Source: Deltaproteobacteria bacterium IMCC39146 (GTDB lineage Bacteria > Desulfobacterota > Desulfuromonadia > Desulfuromonadales > BM103). From it: a stretch of DNA of 64,000 bases. The position numbers and the translations under genes were made by a program. The notes under the pieces were generated by a model, which saw nothing but the letters and a program-made list of their open reading frames with translations, did no database searches and was not told the DNA's origin. The stretch covers positions 58,043 to 122,042 of the forward strand of contig JARUHP010000011.1 of the NCBI GenBank assembly GCA_030005635.1. Direction: 5' to 3'. Shown one piece after another: positions 35,802 through 44,113 of this stretch (position 1 is the stretch's first letter; each line of letters opens with the position of its first letter).

Positions 35802-37313
35802 TTAGAACGTCATTGTTAACGAAGCGTTGTAATCGATAACTTTGTCGATGGCAGGTAGTATTGAGAAAGCTTTACCAGCCTGTACATCTTCCACCTTCTG
35901 TGGTTTTCCGACTGGAGAACCGCTACCAGTATACTCGTAGTCGTAGTAGAGGGCGCCGAATTTGAGGAACATCCGTGGGTTAATGTCAACGATGTAATAA
36001 ACCTCGCCAACGTGACCGCGAGTAGCCAATTTGCTACCGGTTACGTCGTCTTGAGCCTGAGTGAAGGGTGTCCAGTACCTGGAACCGTAGTTATACTCGA
36101 TGCCGAATTTACCGTGTGGAGCAGGAGTTTGAAGGCCGACATATATCGAGTGTCCTTCACGTGTTTCGTTCTCTGCGGCCATGCCCGTGTTCGGGTCCAT
36201 GTCTGAAAGCAAACCGCCAAACATTCCAGCCTCGCCATTGGGATCAGATTGTGTCCAACCGAGTGATCCGAACCAGACCAAGCCGCTGTCCTCTGTTCGA
36301 GTGTAACCGATGCCTGCCAGATTGAGATGACCTATGTTGGTCGTGCCAAAGTAGCGGGATTCAAGGTTGAAGCCTGGCATTGGAGAGCCACCAAAACCTT
36401 CAGGTACGGCGAGAACACCCTTAAAGCCATCGCTAATATCTTTAGCGTGGAAAGCGGTCAGCTGGATAAAGTTGTTGTCATCGTTGAGGACATCAATATT
36501 GAAACCACCAAGATGGGTGTCGTCAACAGCAACACTTCCCCATAGTTCACCGTTACCATATTCAGACTCGAAGCCTTGACCGTAGCAGAAACGAATTGTC
36601 TGGCCTTCCCATCCCGTAACTTCACCGAGATGATAACCAGCGGTGACGCCATCGAAGTTAAAGTTGACCAGATGTCCGGACGGTGTACCACCGCGCAGTT
36701 CGTTTTCCCGAAAGTTAGTCGGAGGCCCATAGGTCGAGGGGCGGCGACCAATCGAGAGATAGAAGTTGCTGTCGTTGATATTGGACCAGTCGAAATATGC
36801 CCGTTCGACATGCAGGGTGTCGCCAGTCGTGTTGCCACTGTTTGTGCCGTCCATGGTGAAGCTGTTCCAGGAATCGAAGACCTTGGAACCAGAAGAATCA
36901 CCCCAGTTCTTGTACATGAGCAGGCGACCGCTGAACTTGACGTTGTCCCAGACCTTAGCTTTCATGTTGAGACGCAGGCGTGTGGTGTAGAGGATGTCGT
37001 TGTTAAGGTCAAATTTCTTGCGCACGAATGTGCCATCTGGATTCATCCCCATCATGGGGTTTTGCACAACAGTGACATTCTTGTAGTGCAGACTGTCAGC
37101 TTTAGTACGCAGGTCACCACTGAATTCAATGCGGTCGAGCGCCGCGTGACGCTCAGCACCATCGACACGATCGTTCAGGTCCTCAAGCTCTTCGCTCAAC
37201 TCCTGGATCTGCTTCTGCAGCTCCGAAATCATGGCGTCTTCCTGGCTTGCCGCGAAAGCGGTCGAAGGCAGGGCGAGCAGCGCTGCCATTACCAGATAAA
37301 GAAATTTCTGCAT
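35802..37313 (-). CDS. Outer-membrane beta-barrel protein, DUF3373-like porin
   Basis: A 503-residue protein with signal peptide (LYLVMAALLALPSTAFA), a short coiled coil (about 27-55, MISELQKQIQELSEELEDLNDRV in pieces), then a long beta-rich region of alternating hydrophobic strands ending in the aromatic residue of ASLTMTF, as outer-membrane barrels do. The pattern DRIEFSGDLRTKADSL recalls DUF3373 barrels in metal- and sulfur-respiring bacteria. Being sandwiched between cytochrome genes suggests a porin that houses or serves a cytochrome. An aggaggtacaag ribosome site precedes the ATG. Confidence 0.82.
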   Translation of the reverse strand: MQKFLYLVMAALLALPSTAFAASQEDAMISELQKQIQELSEELEDLNDRVDGAERHAALDRIEFSGDLRTKADSLHYKNVTVVQNPMMGMNPDGTFVRKKFDLNNDILYTTRLRLNMKAKVWDNVKFSGRLLMYKNWGDSSGSKVFDSWNSFTMDGTNSGNTTGDTLHVERAYFDWSNINDSNFYLSIGRRPSTYGPPTNFRENELRGGTPSGHLVNFNFDGVTAGYHLGEVTGWEGQTIRFCYGQGFESEYGNGELWGSVAVDDTHLGGFNIDVLNDDNNFIQLTAFHAKDISDGFKGVLAVPEGFGGSPMPGFNLESRYFGTTNIGHLNLAGIGYTRTEDSGLVWFGSLGWTQSDPNGEAGMFGGLLSDMDPNTGMAAENETREGHSIYVGLQTPAPHGKFGIEYNYGSRYWTPFTQAQDDVTGSKLATRGHVGEVYYIVDINPRMFLKFGALYYDYEYTGSGSPVGKPQKVEDVQAGKAFSILPAIDKVIDYNASLTMTF

Positions 37314-37342
37314 CTTGTACCTCCTAATAAAATAGTAAAAAT

Positions 37343-37693
37343 CTACTGGCCGCAGGTTTCCGGTTGTGCAGAGTCTGCGGCGTGGTCATACATAAACTGC
37401 ATAATATCAATAAGTTCGTTTGAGGAGATCTTGTCCCAGGCTTCCGGTGCAAGCTTGTTGTGCTTGCCCTTCTTGTAGAAACGCGCCCATTGCTTCTGGG
37501 TCTTGGAGAGTGGCGTCATGGTGCCGCCATCGGAGCCGGCCAGATGACAATATTTGCACTTCTCTTTTGCCAGGGCTTTGCCTGTCTTGGAATCGCCTCC
37601 TTCGATTGCAGCTTGCGCGATTGTGACTGTCAGCAGGCTGGCAAACAACAGGATCAGAAAAGAAAAACTAAGCGATTTCAGTACATTTTTCAT
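37343..37693 (-). CDS. Monohaem cytochrome c, paralogue B
   Basis: A 116-residue exported cytochrome with signal peptide (LSFSFLILLFASLLTVTIAQA) and one haem site, CKYCH (46-50). It shares with its neighbour TP-(L/M)-(S/T)-KTQ-QW, a C-terminal MYDHAADSAQPETCGQ and thus an unpaired cysteine near the end. The frame extends upstream, but ATG 37693, with GGAGGCACGATC before it, starts the signal. The barrel gene follows after 29 bases. Confidence 0.88.
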   Translation of the reverse strand: MKNVLKSLSFSFLILLFASLLTVTIAQAAIEGGDSKTGKALAKEKCKYCHLAGSDGGTMTPLSKTQKQWARFYKKGKHNKLAPEAWDKISSNELIDIMQFMYDHAADSAQPETCGQ

Positions 37694-37748
37694 GATCGTG
37701 CCTCCAACAGCATGAATGGATCCGAGCCCGATCTCCTTCGGAAAACAT

Positions 37749-38069
37749 TTAGCCGCAAGTCTGAGGCTGAGGAGAGTCTGCCGCGTGATCAAACAGGAAC
37801 TGCTGAATGTCTTTCAAGTCTTGTTCCGAAAGATTCTTCCAGGACTCTTCGTCATGCTTTTTTTTGTCGAAAAGGCGATCCCACTGAGACTGGGTTTTGG
37901 TCATCGGGGTGACTTCACCACCGTCGCCACCACTTGAATGACAGGTTTTGCAGGTCTTCTTGAAGAGATGCTTGCCTTTACGCGGGTTGCCGCCATCGGC
38001 AGCCAGAACTGATGTTGCAATAAAGGTCGCCAGGGTAAGGAAAATTACTGATTTGATTAAACTTTTCAT
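37749..38069 (-). CDS. Monohaem cytochrome c, paralogue A
   Basis: A 106-residue exported cytochrome: signal peptide (IFLTLATFIATSVLA), haem site CKTCH at 40-44, GGEVTPMTKTQSQWDRLF, and the ending FDHAADSPQPQTCG. It clearly arose by duplication with paralogue B, the signal peptides having diverged. The conserved terminal Cys may form a disulfide or a thioether. It is the first gene of the leftward cluster; ATG 38069, with GGAGG upstream, is chosen over a frame 27 codons longer. Confidence 0.88.
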   Translation of the reverse strand: MKSLIKSVIFLTLATFIATSVLAADGGNPRKGKHLFKKTCKTCHSSGGDGGEVTPMTKTQSQWDRLFDKKKHDEESWKNLSEQDLKDIQQFLFDHAADSPQPQTCG

Positions 38070-38112
38070 GATTAATAAGCCTCCACTGTGTGTTGTTACC
38101 GGGTCACGCATA

Positions 38113-38137
38113 GTATCGATGATGCCATCATCGATAC
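38113..38137. promoter_or_regulatory. Perfect 12+12 palindrome upstream of the cytochrome cluster
   Basis: Arms GTATCGATGATG and CATCATCGATAC with a single central base, 44 bases from the first cytochrome ATG. No T-run follows on either side, so an operator or leader hairpin is likelier than a terminator. The rest of 38070-38522 is AT-rich with no gene that I can support. Confidence 0.65.
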
Positions 38138-38522
38138 GAAAGCTTGACAAGCCGGTTTATGTTGGTTTTCATATATTGCGAATTCACAATCTATGCCAAT
38201 TTGATTAGTCATATATCTAAGATATTGAATTAAGTGAAAAAATACATCATAGAGGTGTCCTGTACTATGTTTCTTTGGCAAATCGAAGCCATAAGAACAA
38301 TCTAATGATAGTGATATAACCGAAGATGTCAACGGTAAGCTAGCCTTTTGACCAAACACAATTTCCAAGCAGGTCGAAGGTGCATTTCTGCACGAGGGAT
38401 ATTAATATTCAGATGTGTCTTCACGTCCTTTAGAGCAACAGTTTCTTCTGGCTGTTTATTGATAATTTCTTTATGCTTAGCTGACTTTAATCCACTGAGC
38501 TTGAAACGGGGGTCTTGTTAGA

Positions 38523-40901
38523 ATGAGCGGTATAGAGCAAGAAAGCGCTGAGTCATCGGCAAACTGGGTCGAGAGCCTCGGCAAATATTTACAGAACAGC
38601 AACATGAAGACAGCTCTGCTTGAAGGTCACGAGCGGTTTCTTCTGGTTGCCAAAGCCCGTTGGCTTTTTCTGGGCTTCGTCGCTGTTTATGGGGCTTGCG
38701 CCGGGGTCGGTTACATGTTTAGCGATTTTGGCTGGTTTGTGACTACTTCGCAGTTGGTTGGTCTGGTGGTTGGGGTGTTATTTCTCCTGACTTACAATGC
38801 AATTTACTACGTCAATCACAAACAACTGGCCGGACTACCCTTTAGCGGCCACTTTCAGGTCTTGCTCGATTATCTCTGCGTCACCTTGCTTGTCCATTTG
38901 AGTGGCGGCGTGGCCAGTTGGTTCTGGCCGGTTTATCTTCTGGTCACTTTCGAAGCCGCCATCCTGATCGAAAGCCGTGCCCAGGTATATCTGCTTGGTA
39001 TCTTTGCAGGGAGTTGCTACTTTCTCGTGCTGGCCGGTGCCTATCTCGATACCTTTCCATACTTCAATATGCCCTTTATTGACCCTGGTTTACATCATCA
39101 CGCTTTTTTTCTGGCGCTGATGTGGTTCTGGGTGAGTTTGTTGAACACTATTGCTGCCGTGGTTAGTAACTATCTCATGAATGTCCTGCGTCGCGGTCAT
39201 GCCCAGGTACAAGCGACCGAAGCGCGGCTCAAGGAATTTCTCGAAGGAGCCAACGACCTGATCTTCAGTGTTAAACCCGATGGTCAGTTTCTCTATGCGA
39301 ATCGAGCATGGGAGCGTGTGCTCGGTTATGATCGCTCAAATATTTCCGAGTTGTCACTCGAAGATGTTATTGATGCCGATATGCGGATCAAGTGCATGGC
39401 GGAGATTGAGAAAGCAACCAGGGGTGAAAAGGTTGAGCCTCTGGAGGGTCGTTTAAAGACTGAGGCTGGAGAAGAGGTCGACGTTGAAGGGACGATTACC
39501 TGCAGCTTCCAGAACGATGAGGCCGGTGCCGTCTGGGTGATCTGCCGGGATATCTCCGCTCGTAACAAAGCCCAGAAGCAACTCTATTTCATGGCTCATC
39601 ATGATCAGTTGACGGGTTTGCCGAATCGCCTTTTTTTCGCGGATCGGTTGCGTCAGGCGCAGGCTCTTGCGAAACGTGAAAAACATCAGTGCGGCATTCT
39701 TTATCTGGACCTGGATCGTTTTAAAATTATTAATGACACTTTGGGCCATGCTGTCGGTGATATCCTGTTGCAAGAGGTTGGCAAGCGTTTACTCCGTTGT
39801 ATCCGCGAGGTTGACACCGTTGCCCGCATCGGTGGTGATGAGTTCTCTATCGTACTCGTTAATCTTAACCATGTTGTAGACGCTGAGCAGGTTGCGACAA
39901 AAATTCTCAAGGCTCTTGCCAAGCCGGTTAAGGCCGAAGAACATGAAATCTTTATTACCACCAGTATCGGCATCAGCATCTATCCAAATCATGATGATGA
40001 TCCCGAAGGGCTTTTGAAAAAAGCTGATGCGGCCATGTATCAGGCAAAAGCCCAGGGCCGGAACAATTACCAGGTTTATGATCACTCGATGGACCAGGAT
40101 GCCGAGAAGCGGCTGATGCTTGAGAATGGCATGCGCCGGGCGATTGAACGGGAAGAGTTCCGTATTTTCTATCAGCCGAAAATAGATTCGGTCACTGGTG
40201 AAATCACGGCTCTGGAAGCTCTGATCCGTTGGGAGCATCCCGAACTCGGTTTGCTTTCACCGGCAGAGTTTATTGCCCTTGCTGAGGAGACCGGCCTGAT
40301 TGTTCCGATCGGCGAATGGGTCATGAGGCGAGCCTGCCTAGACAACCGGCGATGGCTGGAAGAGGGACTGCCAAAAGTTCGCGTCGCAGTTAATGTGAGC
40401 GGTTACCAGCTGCAGGCAAAGAACTTTGTCGCCGCAGTGGCGACGGTTCTCGAAGAGACAGGCCTGGCAGGGGATTGTCTCGAGTTCGAAGTTACCGAGA
40501 CGGTGATTATGCAGAACCCGGATTTTGTTGTGGGTGTTTTGACACAAATCCGTGATATGGGGATCCATATCTCAATCGATGATTTCGGTACTGGTTATTC
40601 CTCCCTGGCACATCTCAAGCGATTTTCGGTCAATACCCTGAAGATCGATCGGACCTTTGTGCAGGATATCGAAAAGAATTCAACCGATGCGGCCATAACC
40701 AGCGCGATCATCTCTATGGGTAGCAGTCTTAATCTCAAGGTGATTGCGGAAGGGGTTGAAACCGAAGGGCAGTTTGACATGCTCAAGGAAAGGCAATGTG
40801 ATGAGATGCAGGGCTATCTATTCAGTAAACCTGTGCCAGTGGAAGATGTGGCAAAGCTTTTGCGTGACGGCTTGACGAAAAGAAAGCATAACGGGAAATA
40901 G
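38523..40901 (+). CDS. Membrane PAS-GGDEF-EAL cyclic di-GMP enzyme
   Basis: A 792-residue bifunctional signalling protein. Six or so membrane helices fill residues 45-215. A PAS domain spans about 236-345 (GANDLIFSVKPDGQFLYANRAWERVLGY in parts), the GGDEF domain has an intact RIGGDEFSIVL near residue 437, and the EAL domain has EALIRWEHPELG near 564 and DDFGTGYSSL. Both active-site motifs are intact, so synthesis and hydrolysis of cyclic di-GMP are both possible. Two PilZ proteins in the window are potential receivers. Monocistronic, divergent from the cytochrome cluster. Confidence 0.93.
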   Translation: MSGIEQESAESSANWVESLGKYLQNSNMKTALLEGHERFLLVAKARWLFLGFVAVYGACAGVGYMFSDFGWFVTTSQLVGLVVGVLFLLTYNAIYYVNHKQLAGLPFSGHFQVLLDYLCVTLLVHLSGGVASWFWPVYLLVTFEAAILIESRAQVYLLGIFAGSCYFLVLAGAYLDTFPYFNMPFIDPGLHHHAFFLALMWFWVSLLNTIAAVVSNYLMNVLRRGHAQVQATEARLKEFLEGANDLIFSVKPDGQFLYANRAWERVLGYDRSNISELSLEDVIDADMRIKCMAEIEKATRGEKVEPLEGRLKTEAGEEVDVEGTITCSFQNDEAGAVWVICRDISARNKAQKQLYFMAHHDQLTGLPNRLFFADRLRQAQALAKREKHQCGILYLDLDRFKIINDTLGHAVGDILLQEVGKRLLRCIREVDTVARIGGDEFSIVLVNLNHVVDAEQVATKILKALAKPVKAEEHEIFITTSIGISIYPNHDDDPEGLLKKADAAMYQAKAQGRNNYQVYDHSMDQDAEKRLMLENGMRRAIEREEFRIFYQPKIDSVTGEITALEALIRWEHPELGLLSPAEFIALAEETGLIVPIGEWVMRRACLDNRRWLEEGLPKVRVAVNVSGYQLQAKNFVAAVATVLEETGLAGDCLEFEVTETVIMQNPDFVVGVLTQIRDMGIHISIDDFGTGYSSLAHLKRFSVNTLKIDRTFVQDIEKNSTDAAITSAIISMGSSLNLKVIAEGVETEGQFDMLKERQCDEMQGYLFSKPVPVEDVAKLLRDGLTKRKHNGK

Positions 40902-40974
40902 TCTGATGGCTCGGCTGTTGTGCTGTTGCGGGAAGCCATAAGAAGAACAAGAGGGATAAAAAGTTGGATCTATA

Positions 40975-41144
40975 ACCAAAACAAAGGGAATACGTCTTAA
41001 TACCAAAACAGTAAAAGCTGAAATCAAAAGATCAACGCAAAGACGCTAAGAAAAGCCAGGAAAGACGCAAAGGGTGACTATTCTCGCTTTTTGAAGTGGT
41101 TTTCTTTGCGGGCTTTCTTTACCTCTTTGCGCCTTTGCGTTAAA
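40975..41144. repeat. Paired-arm repeat, full copy A1 (170 bases)
   Basis: Direct copy of 50131-50300 with about eight mismatches over 170 bases by eye. It contains the arms AACGCAAAGACGCTAAGAAA and GCGCCTTTGCGTTAAA plus a second inner pair. The 40902-41230 spacer otherwise holds only the terminator. Confidence 0.8.
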
Positions 41145-41173
41145 CACTTTTTTTGGGTTATAGAACCGAGAAT

Positions 41174-41208
41174 AAAAGGCCGGAGGCTACATAAGCCTCC
41201 GGCCTTTA
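41174..41208 (-). terminator. Terminator of the second rubrerythrin-like gene
   Basis: aaaggccggaggct / agcctccggccttt, a long perfect stem with a 4-base loop, 22 bases past the leftward stop codon. Confidence 0.85.
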
Positions 41209-41230
41209 TTGTGTTGTGAAGATGTTGTTG

Positions 41231-41728
41231 CTATTCGCGCACGAAAGTGTCCATATCTGTTTCATGGACCATGCCCATCAGACGTGCATACTCAGACTCA
41301 ATGATCTGGTAATGGTGGTCGGTCGAGGTGGCGTTCTGCTCGAAAACCGCGCGGATCTCAGGATTTTCAATTTTCTCAGCCAGGGCACGCAGATGCTCTG
41401 CCAGGGTTTTCTCTTTTGCCATAGCCAGTTCCATTGCTTTGCGCTCGTTGAAGTCAGCGGCTTTGACTTCGTTCAACTCGTTCATCCAATCAGAGTCTTG
41501 ATCGGCGCCTGCGTCGAGAAATGCTTTTAAGTCGGAGATATCATCGCCGGGGTAGACATTATAAAACCACTCGGCATGCTCGCTTTCTTCGCGTGCCAAG
41601 AGTTCAAATACTTTCTTGGCTTCGACATTCTTCATCATCTCGGCGCCACGCTTGTAAAAATCCATGGCATTCTTTTCTGTCTGCATGGCACGGCGAACAG
41701 CGTCCTTCAAATCGATGTTATCAAACAT
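41231..41728 (-). CDS. Rubrerythrin-like ferritin-fold di-iron protein, second copy
   Basis: A 165-residue paralogue of the protein at 5262-5726. Putative ligands are Glu18, Glu48 and His51 (AREESEH), Glu100, Glu106, His138/139 and Glu144. It extends 11 residues farther at the C-terminus (HETDMDTFVRE). Strong ribosome site (ctcaggaggatttac). Lies 168 bases from the ferritin gene on the same strand, which together with the shared fold suggests joint work in iron and peroxide handling. Confidence 0.85.
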   Translation of the reverse strand: MFDNIDLKDAVRRAMQTEKNAMDFYKRGAEMMKNVEAKKVFELLAREESEHAEWFYNVYPGDDISDLKAFLDAGADQDSDWMNELNEVKAADFNERKAMELAMAKEKTLAEHLRALAEKIENPEIRAVFEQNATSTDHHYQIIESEYARLMGMVHETDMDTFVRE

Positions 41729-41835
41729 GTAAATCCTCCTGAGTTAATGGTGTATATGTTTCAAAGACGGGGAATATTAGCAGAAATTACAAACTTGCCA
41801 AATGAAAAATTACTTTTTCAGGGCAGTTTAAAAAG

Positions 41836-41863
41836 AAAAGGCGGATTAAAGTATCCGCCTTTT
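41836..41863 (-). terminator. Terminator of the ferritin gene
   Basis: aaaaggcggat / atccgccttttc stem with T-runs on both sides; 33 bases past the ferritin stop. Confidence 0.85.
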
Positions 41864-41896
41864 CTTTTTTGTTTCCTCTTTTAAGCCTTGTGGCGA

Positions 41897-42409
41897 TTAA
41901 GCTTCCGCTGCCGGTGGAACGAATACTCGTTGACCAAGTTCTTCGTCGAGGCGTAGCAGGCCGTTGCCGTCGTCGCCGATGCGCTGCAGTTTTTTAACGA
42001 TCAAGCTAAAGCTGGCCTCTTCTTCGACTTGTTCTGTAACAAACCACTGTAGAAAGATTTGAGCTGCGTGATTGTTGTCAACGCGGGCAAGATCCATCAG
42101 CTTGTTGATGCTGTCGGTTACAAAATTTTCATGTTTGAGAGAATGTACGAAGCAATCAAGGGGTGATTTATAATCGTTTTGTGGAGCATCGAACCCGCGC
42201 AGGTCTGTGCGGCCACCGGCTTCACATATGAAATAAAAAAACTTTTCGCCGTGGGTGAGTTCTTCGAGGCCTTGGACTCTCATCCATGATGCGATACCAG
42301 GCAGGTCTTCTGCTTCAAAGTATCCGGCCATGGCCATATAGAGATAACCAGAAAAGAACTCGTTTTTCATCTGCTCGTTCATTGCGTCGAGCAAGTCTTT
42401 ACTGAACAT
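41897..42409 (-). CDS. Non-haem ferritin
   Basis: A 170-residue ferritin with the ferroxidase residues of bacterial FtnA types: Glu17 (NEFFSGYLYMAMAGYFE), Glu50 with His53 (EELTHGEKFF), Glu94, Glu127 and Glu130 (TEQVEEE). It stores iron as a 24-mer in the cytoplasm. A strong aaggagg ribosome site is present. A neighbour rubrerythrin-like gene lies downstream. Confidence 0.93.
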   Translation of the reverse strand: MFSKDLLDAMNEQMKNEFFSGYLYMAMAGYFEAEDLPGIASWMRVQGLEELTHGEKFFYFICEAGGRTDLRGFDAPQNDYKSPLDCFVHSLKHENFVTDSINKLMDLARVDNNHAAQIFLQWFVTEQVEEEASFSLIVKKLQRIGDDGNGLLRLDEELGQRVFVPPAAEA

Positions 42410-42508
42410 TGGTTGAAGCCTCCTTCAAGATTAAGTGCTGATAGGGTTTGTGATGTCTTATCTTAGAATTTATACCTTAGAGAACGAGTTTGCGCAATGC
42501 GGCACAAC

Positions 42509-42543
42509 AAAAAAAGCGGGGCTTTTCAGCCCCGCTTTTTTTG
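42509..42543 (-). terminator. Terminator after the unknown exported protein
   Basis: aaaaaagcggggct / agccccgcttttttt hairpin, 19 bases past the leftward stop codon. Confidence 0.92.
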
Positions 42544-42561
42544 TTTGTTTCTTTTTTGAAA

Positions 42562-43023
42562 TCAGCGTACGCCGTCTTCAAAAATAATTTTCTGCAGCCC
42601 GTCGATCGCTGCATTGGCTTGCAAACTTTCACCCGTGAAAGGGTTGCGGTAGGTGTAAGTGATGTAACTGCAATTACAGTCCGCAGGCATGAAGGCATCG
42701 TGCAGAACGAATTTTTTGCCATCGTTGCGGCGCGTCAGACCCATGATGCCAGTCTTGATGTCGTTGCCGATGATGCTGTAATCAACCTTAGGTGCTTCAA
42801 AAAAGGTGATTTCGGTGACGGTGTCCACGGGCACGCTAATCGCAGAACCGTTCCACCAACCTTTGACAATATCTCGATCCATGATGCTGTCAAAGACGAT
42901 TTCCTTGTTATCGAGGGTAACAAGACGGCCGGGGCGGCCCTGGTCGGCACTGGCGAATGTTGCCAGGCACAAGATAGTCAACAGGGGGATGGCTATCAAG
43001 CGCATACAGATGCGAACTCCCAT
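42562..43023 (-). CDS. Exported protein of unknown function
   Basis: A 153-residue protein with a signal peptide (MRLIAIPLLTILCLATFASA after a six-residue lead). The mature part has RLVTLDNKEIVFDSIMDRDIVKGWW split across beta-strand-like segments, a PADCNCSYITYTYRNP motif with two cysteines, and a C-terminus that recalls proteins of the envelope (IDGLQKIIFEDG). I do not recognise the family. The first ATG, with aggag upstream, is chosen; an internal ATG at 43005 is equally signal-like. It has its own terminator. Confidence 0.72.
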   Translation of the reverse strand: MGVRICMRLIAIPLLTILCLATFASADQGRPGRLVTLDNKEIVFDSIMDRDIVKGWWNGSAISVPVDTVTEITFFEAPKVDYSIIGNDIKTGIMGLTRRNDGKKFVLHDAFMPADCNCSYITYTYRNPFTGESLQANAAIDGLQKIIFEDGVR

Positions 43024-43466
43024 TTCACGGCACTCCTTTTAGACAAAAGATGATAATTATAGCTGAACCAAGCGGTGTTTGTATATCTCTATGATTCGAG
43101 GCGTGTATCCTCGAAAGATCTTTGCTGTAGTACGGGCGCCTCGAGGGCATTGTCGCTGTGGAAATCCTCGCCAATATATGGCTTGCTGAGGTTGACGACA
43201 AGCACCCTACTTAGAAAGCAGTGAAGCATCAAATCCCATTGACAGCGTATTGGATATCAGCTTTCATAAAAAAAATCAACGCTTTTCCCTAGTTAACTTG
43301 CCATGCTAGCAGCCAGTTCATTGAAAGTCCGACAGTCTGCTAGGCTGAAATCTCAAGGGCTTACGGTGGTTATAGAAAGCTGGGTGAATTTATGGCCATG
43401 TGGTAGGATGTGCGGCGTTAAAGTAGTTAATTTAAAAGTCAGAATATTGAAAATGAGACCTATAAT
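43024..43466. other. Gene-free spacer before engB
   Basis: 443 bases without a supported gene. It contains the 38-base CTAG repeat (listed separately). I looked for a cobalamin riboswitch because cobalamin genes follow, and saw none. Confidence 0.5.
43306..43343. repeat. CTAG-ended short repeat, copy 3 (38 bases)
   Basis: Same orientation as the unit at 4807-4844, three mismatches in 38 by eye. Confidence 0.8.
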
Positions 43467-44093
43467 ATGATTGTACATAGTGCAGAATTTATAATCAGTG
43501 CTCCAACCCTGGCTGGCTGTCCCACTTCGGAGTGGCCGGAGATTGCATTTGCCGGACGCAGTAACGTTGGCAAAAGCAGCCTGGTTAACTGTTTATTGAA
43601 TCGCAAAGGGTTGGTTCGTACCTCGTCGACTCCCGGACGGACGCAACTGCTTAACTATTTTGCGATCAATGAAAACTTGTATTTTGTCGATTTGCCCGGC
43701 TATGGTTTTGCCCGGGCTCCCCGCTCGGTACGCGAAAAATGGCAACCGATGGTGCATGGCTACCTGAAAGGGCGTGTAAGCCTGAAGGCTGTTGTCTGGC
43801 TCCTTGACGTGCGCCGGGATCCGAGTAAGGAAGATTTGCAATTTCTCGATTGGCTTGAGGAGAGTGAGATCCCCACGATCCCAGTGGTGACTAAGATAGA
43901 CAAGGTTAGTCGTAATGAGTTGGGCCGTCGTCTGGCAAAGATCTCAAGTAGCACAGGACTTCCGGTTGAGCTCTTAACTCCTTTTTCAGTTCTGAGCCGA
44001 AAGGGACATGCGGAGCTGTGGGAGTTGATCTCCATGGCTTTGGAATCCGATGAAACCTCTGATGCCACAAATGACGATTCAGTGATCGACTAA
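43467..44093 (+). CDS. engB: Ribosome biogenesis GTPase EngB/YihA
   Basis: A 208-residue GTPase: G1 GRSNVGKSS (30-38), G3 DLPGYG, G4 TKID, and PGRTQLLNYF as the switch segment. EngB assists assembly of the large ribosomal subunit and is usually essential. It leads a rightward group with cobC-like, cbiET and thioesterase genes (gap 20 bases to the next). Confidence 0.95.
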   Translation: MIVHSAEFIISAPTLAGCPTSEWPEIAFAGRSNVGKSSLVNCLLNRKGLVRTSSTPGRTQLLNYFAINENLYFVDLPGYGFARAPRSVREKWQPMVHGYLKGRVSLKAVVWLLDVRRDPSKEDLQFLDWLEESEIPTIPVVTKIDKVSRNELGRRLAKISSSTGLPVELLTPFSVLSRKGHAELWELISMALESDETSDATNDDSVID

Positions 44094-44113
44094 ATCTTTA
44101 TAGAGGAATTATA

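Noticed and set aside
36576..37478. 300-codon open frame on the + strand across the barrel and cytochrome genes
   Set aside because: It crosses two genes with signal peptides and clear ribosome sites on the other strand.
38070..38522. Cyclic dinucleotide (GEMM) riboswitch before the cytochrome cluster
   Set aside because: GEMM elements are common upstream of cytochromes in related bacteria, but I could not find the conserved core in this leader. A covariance-model search would settle it.
43024..43466. Cobalamin riboswitch before the engB-cobC-cbiET group
   Set aside because: No B12-box-like segment seen, and the first gene is engB rather than a cobalamin gene.
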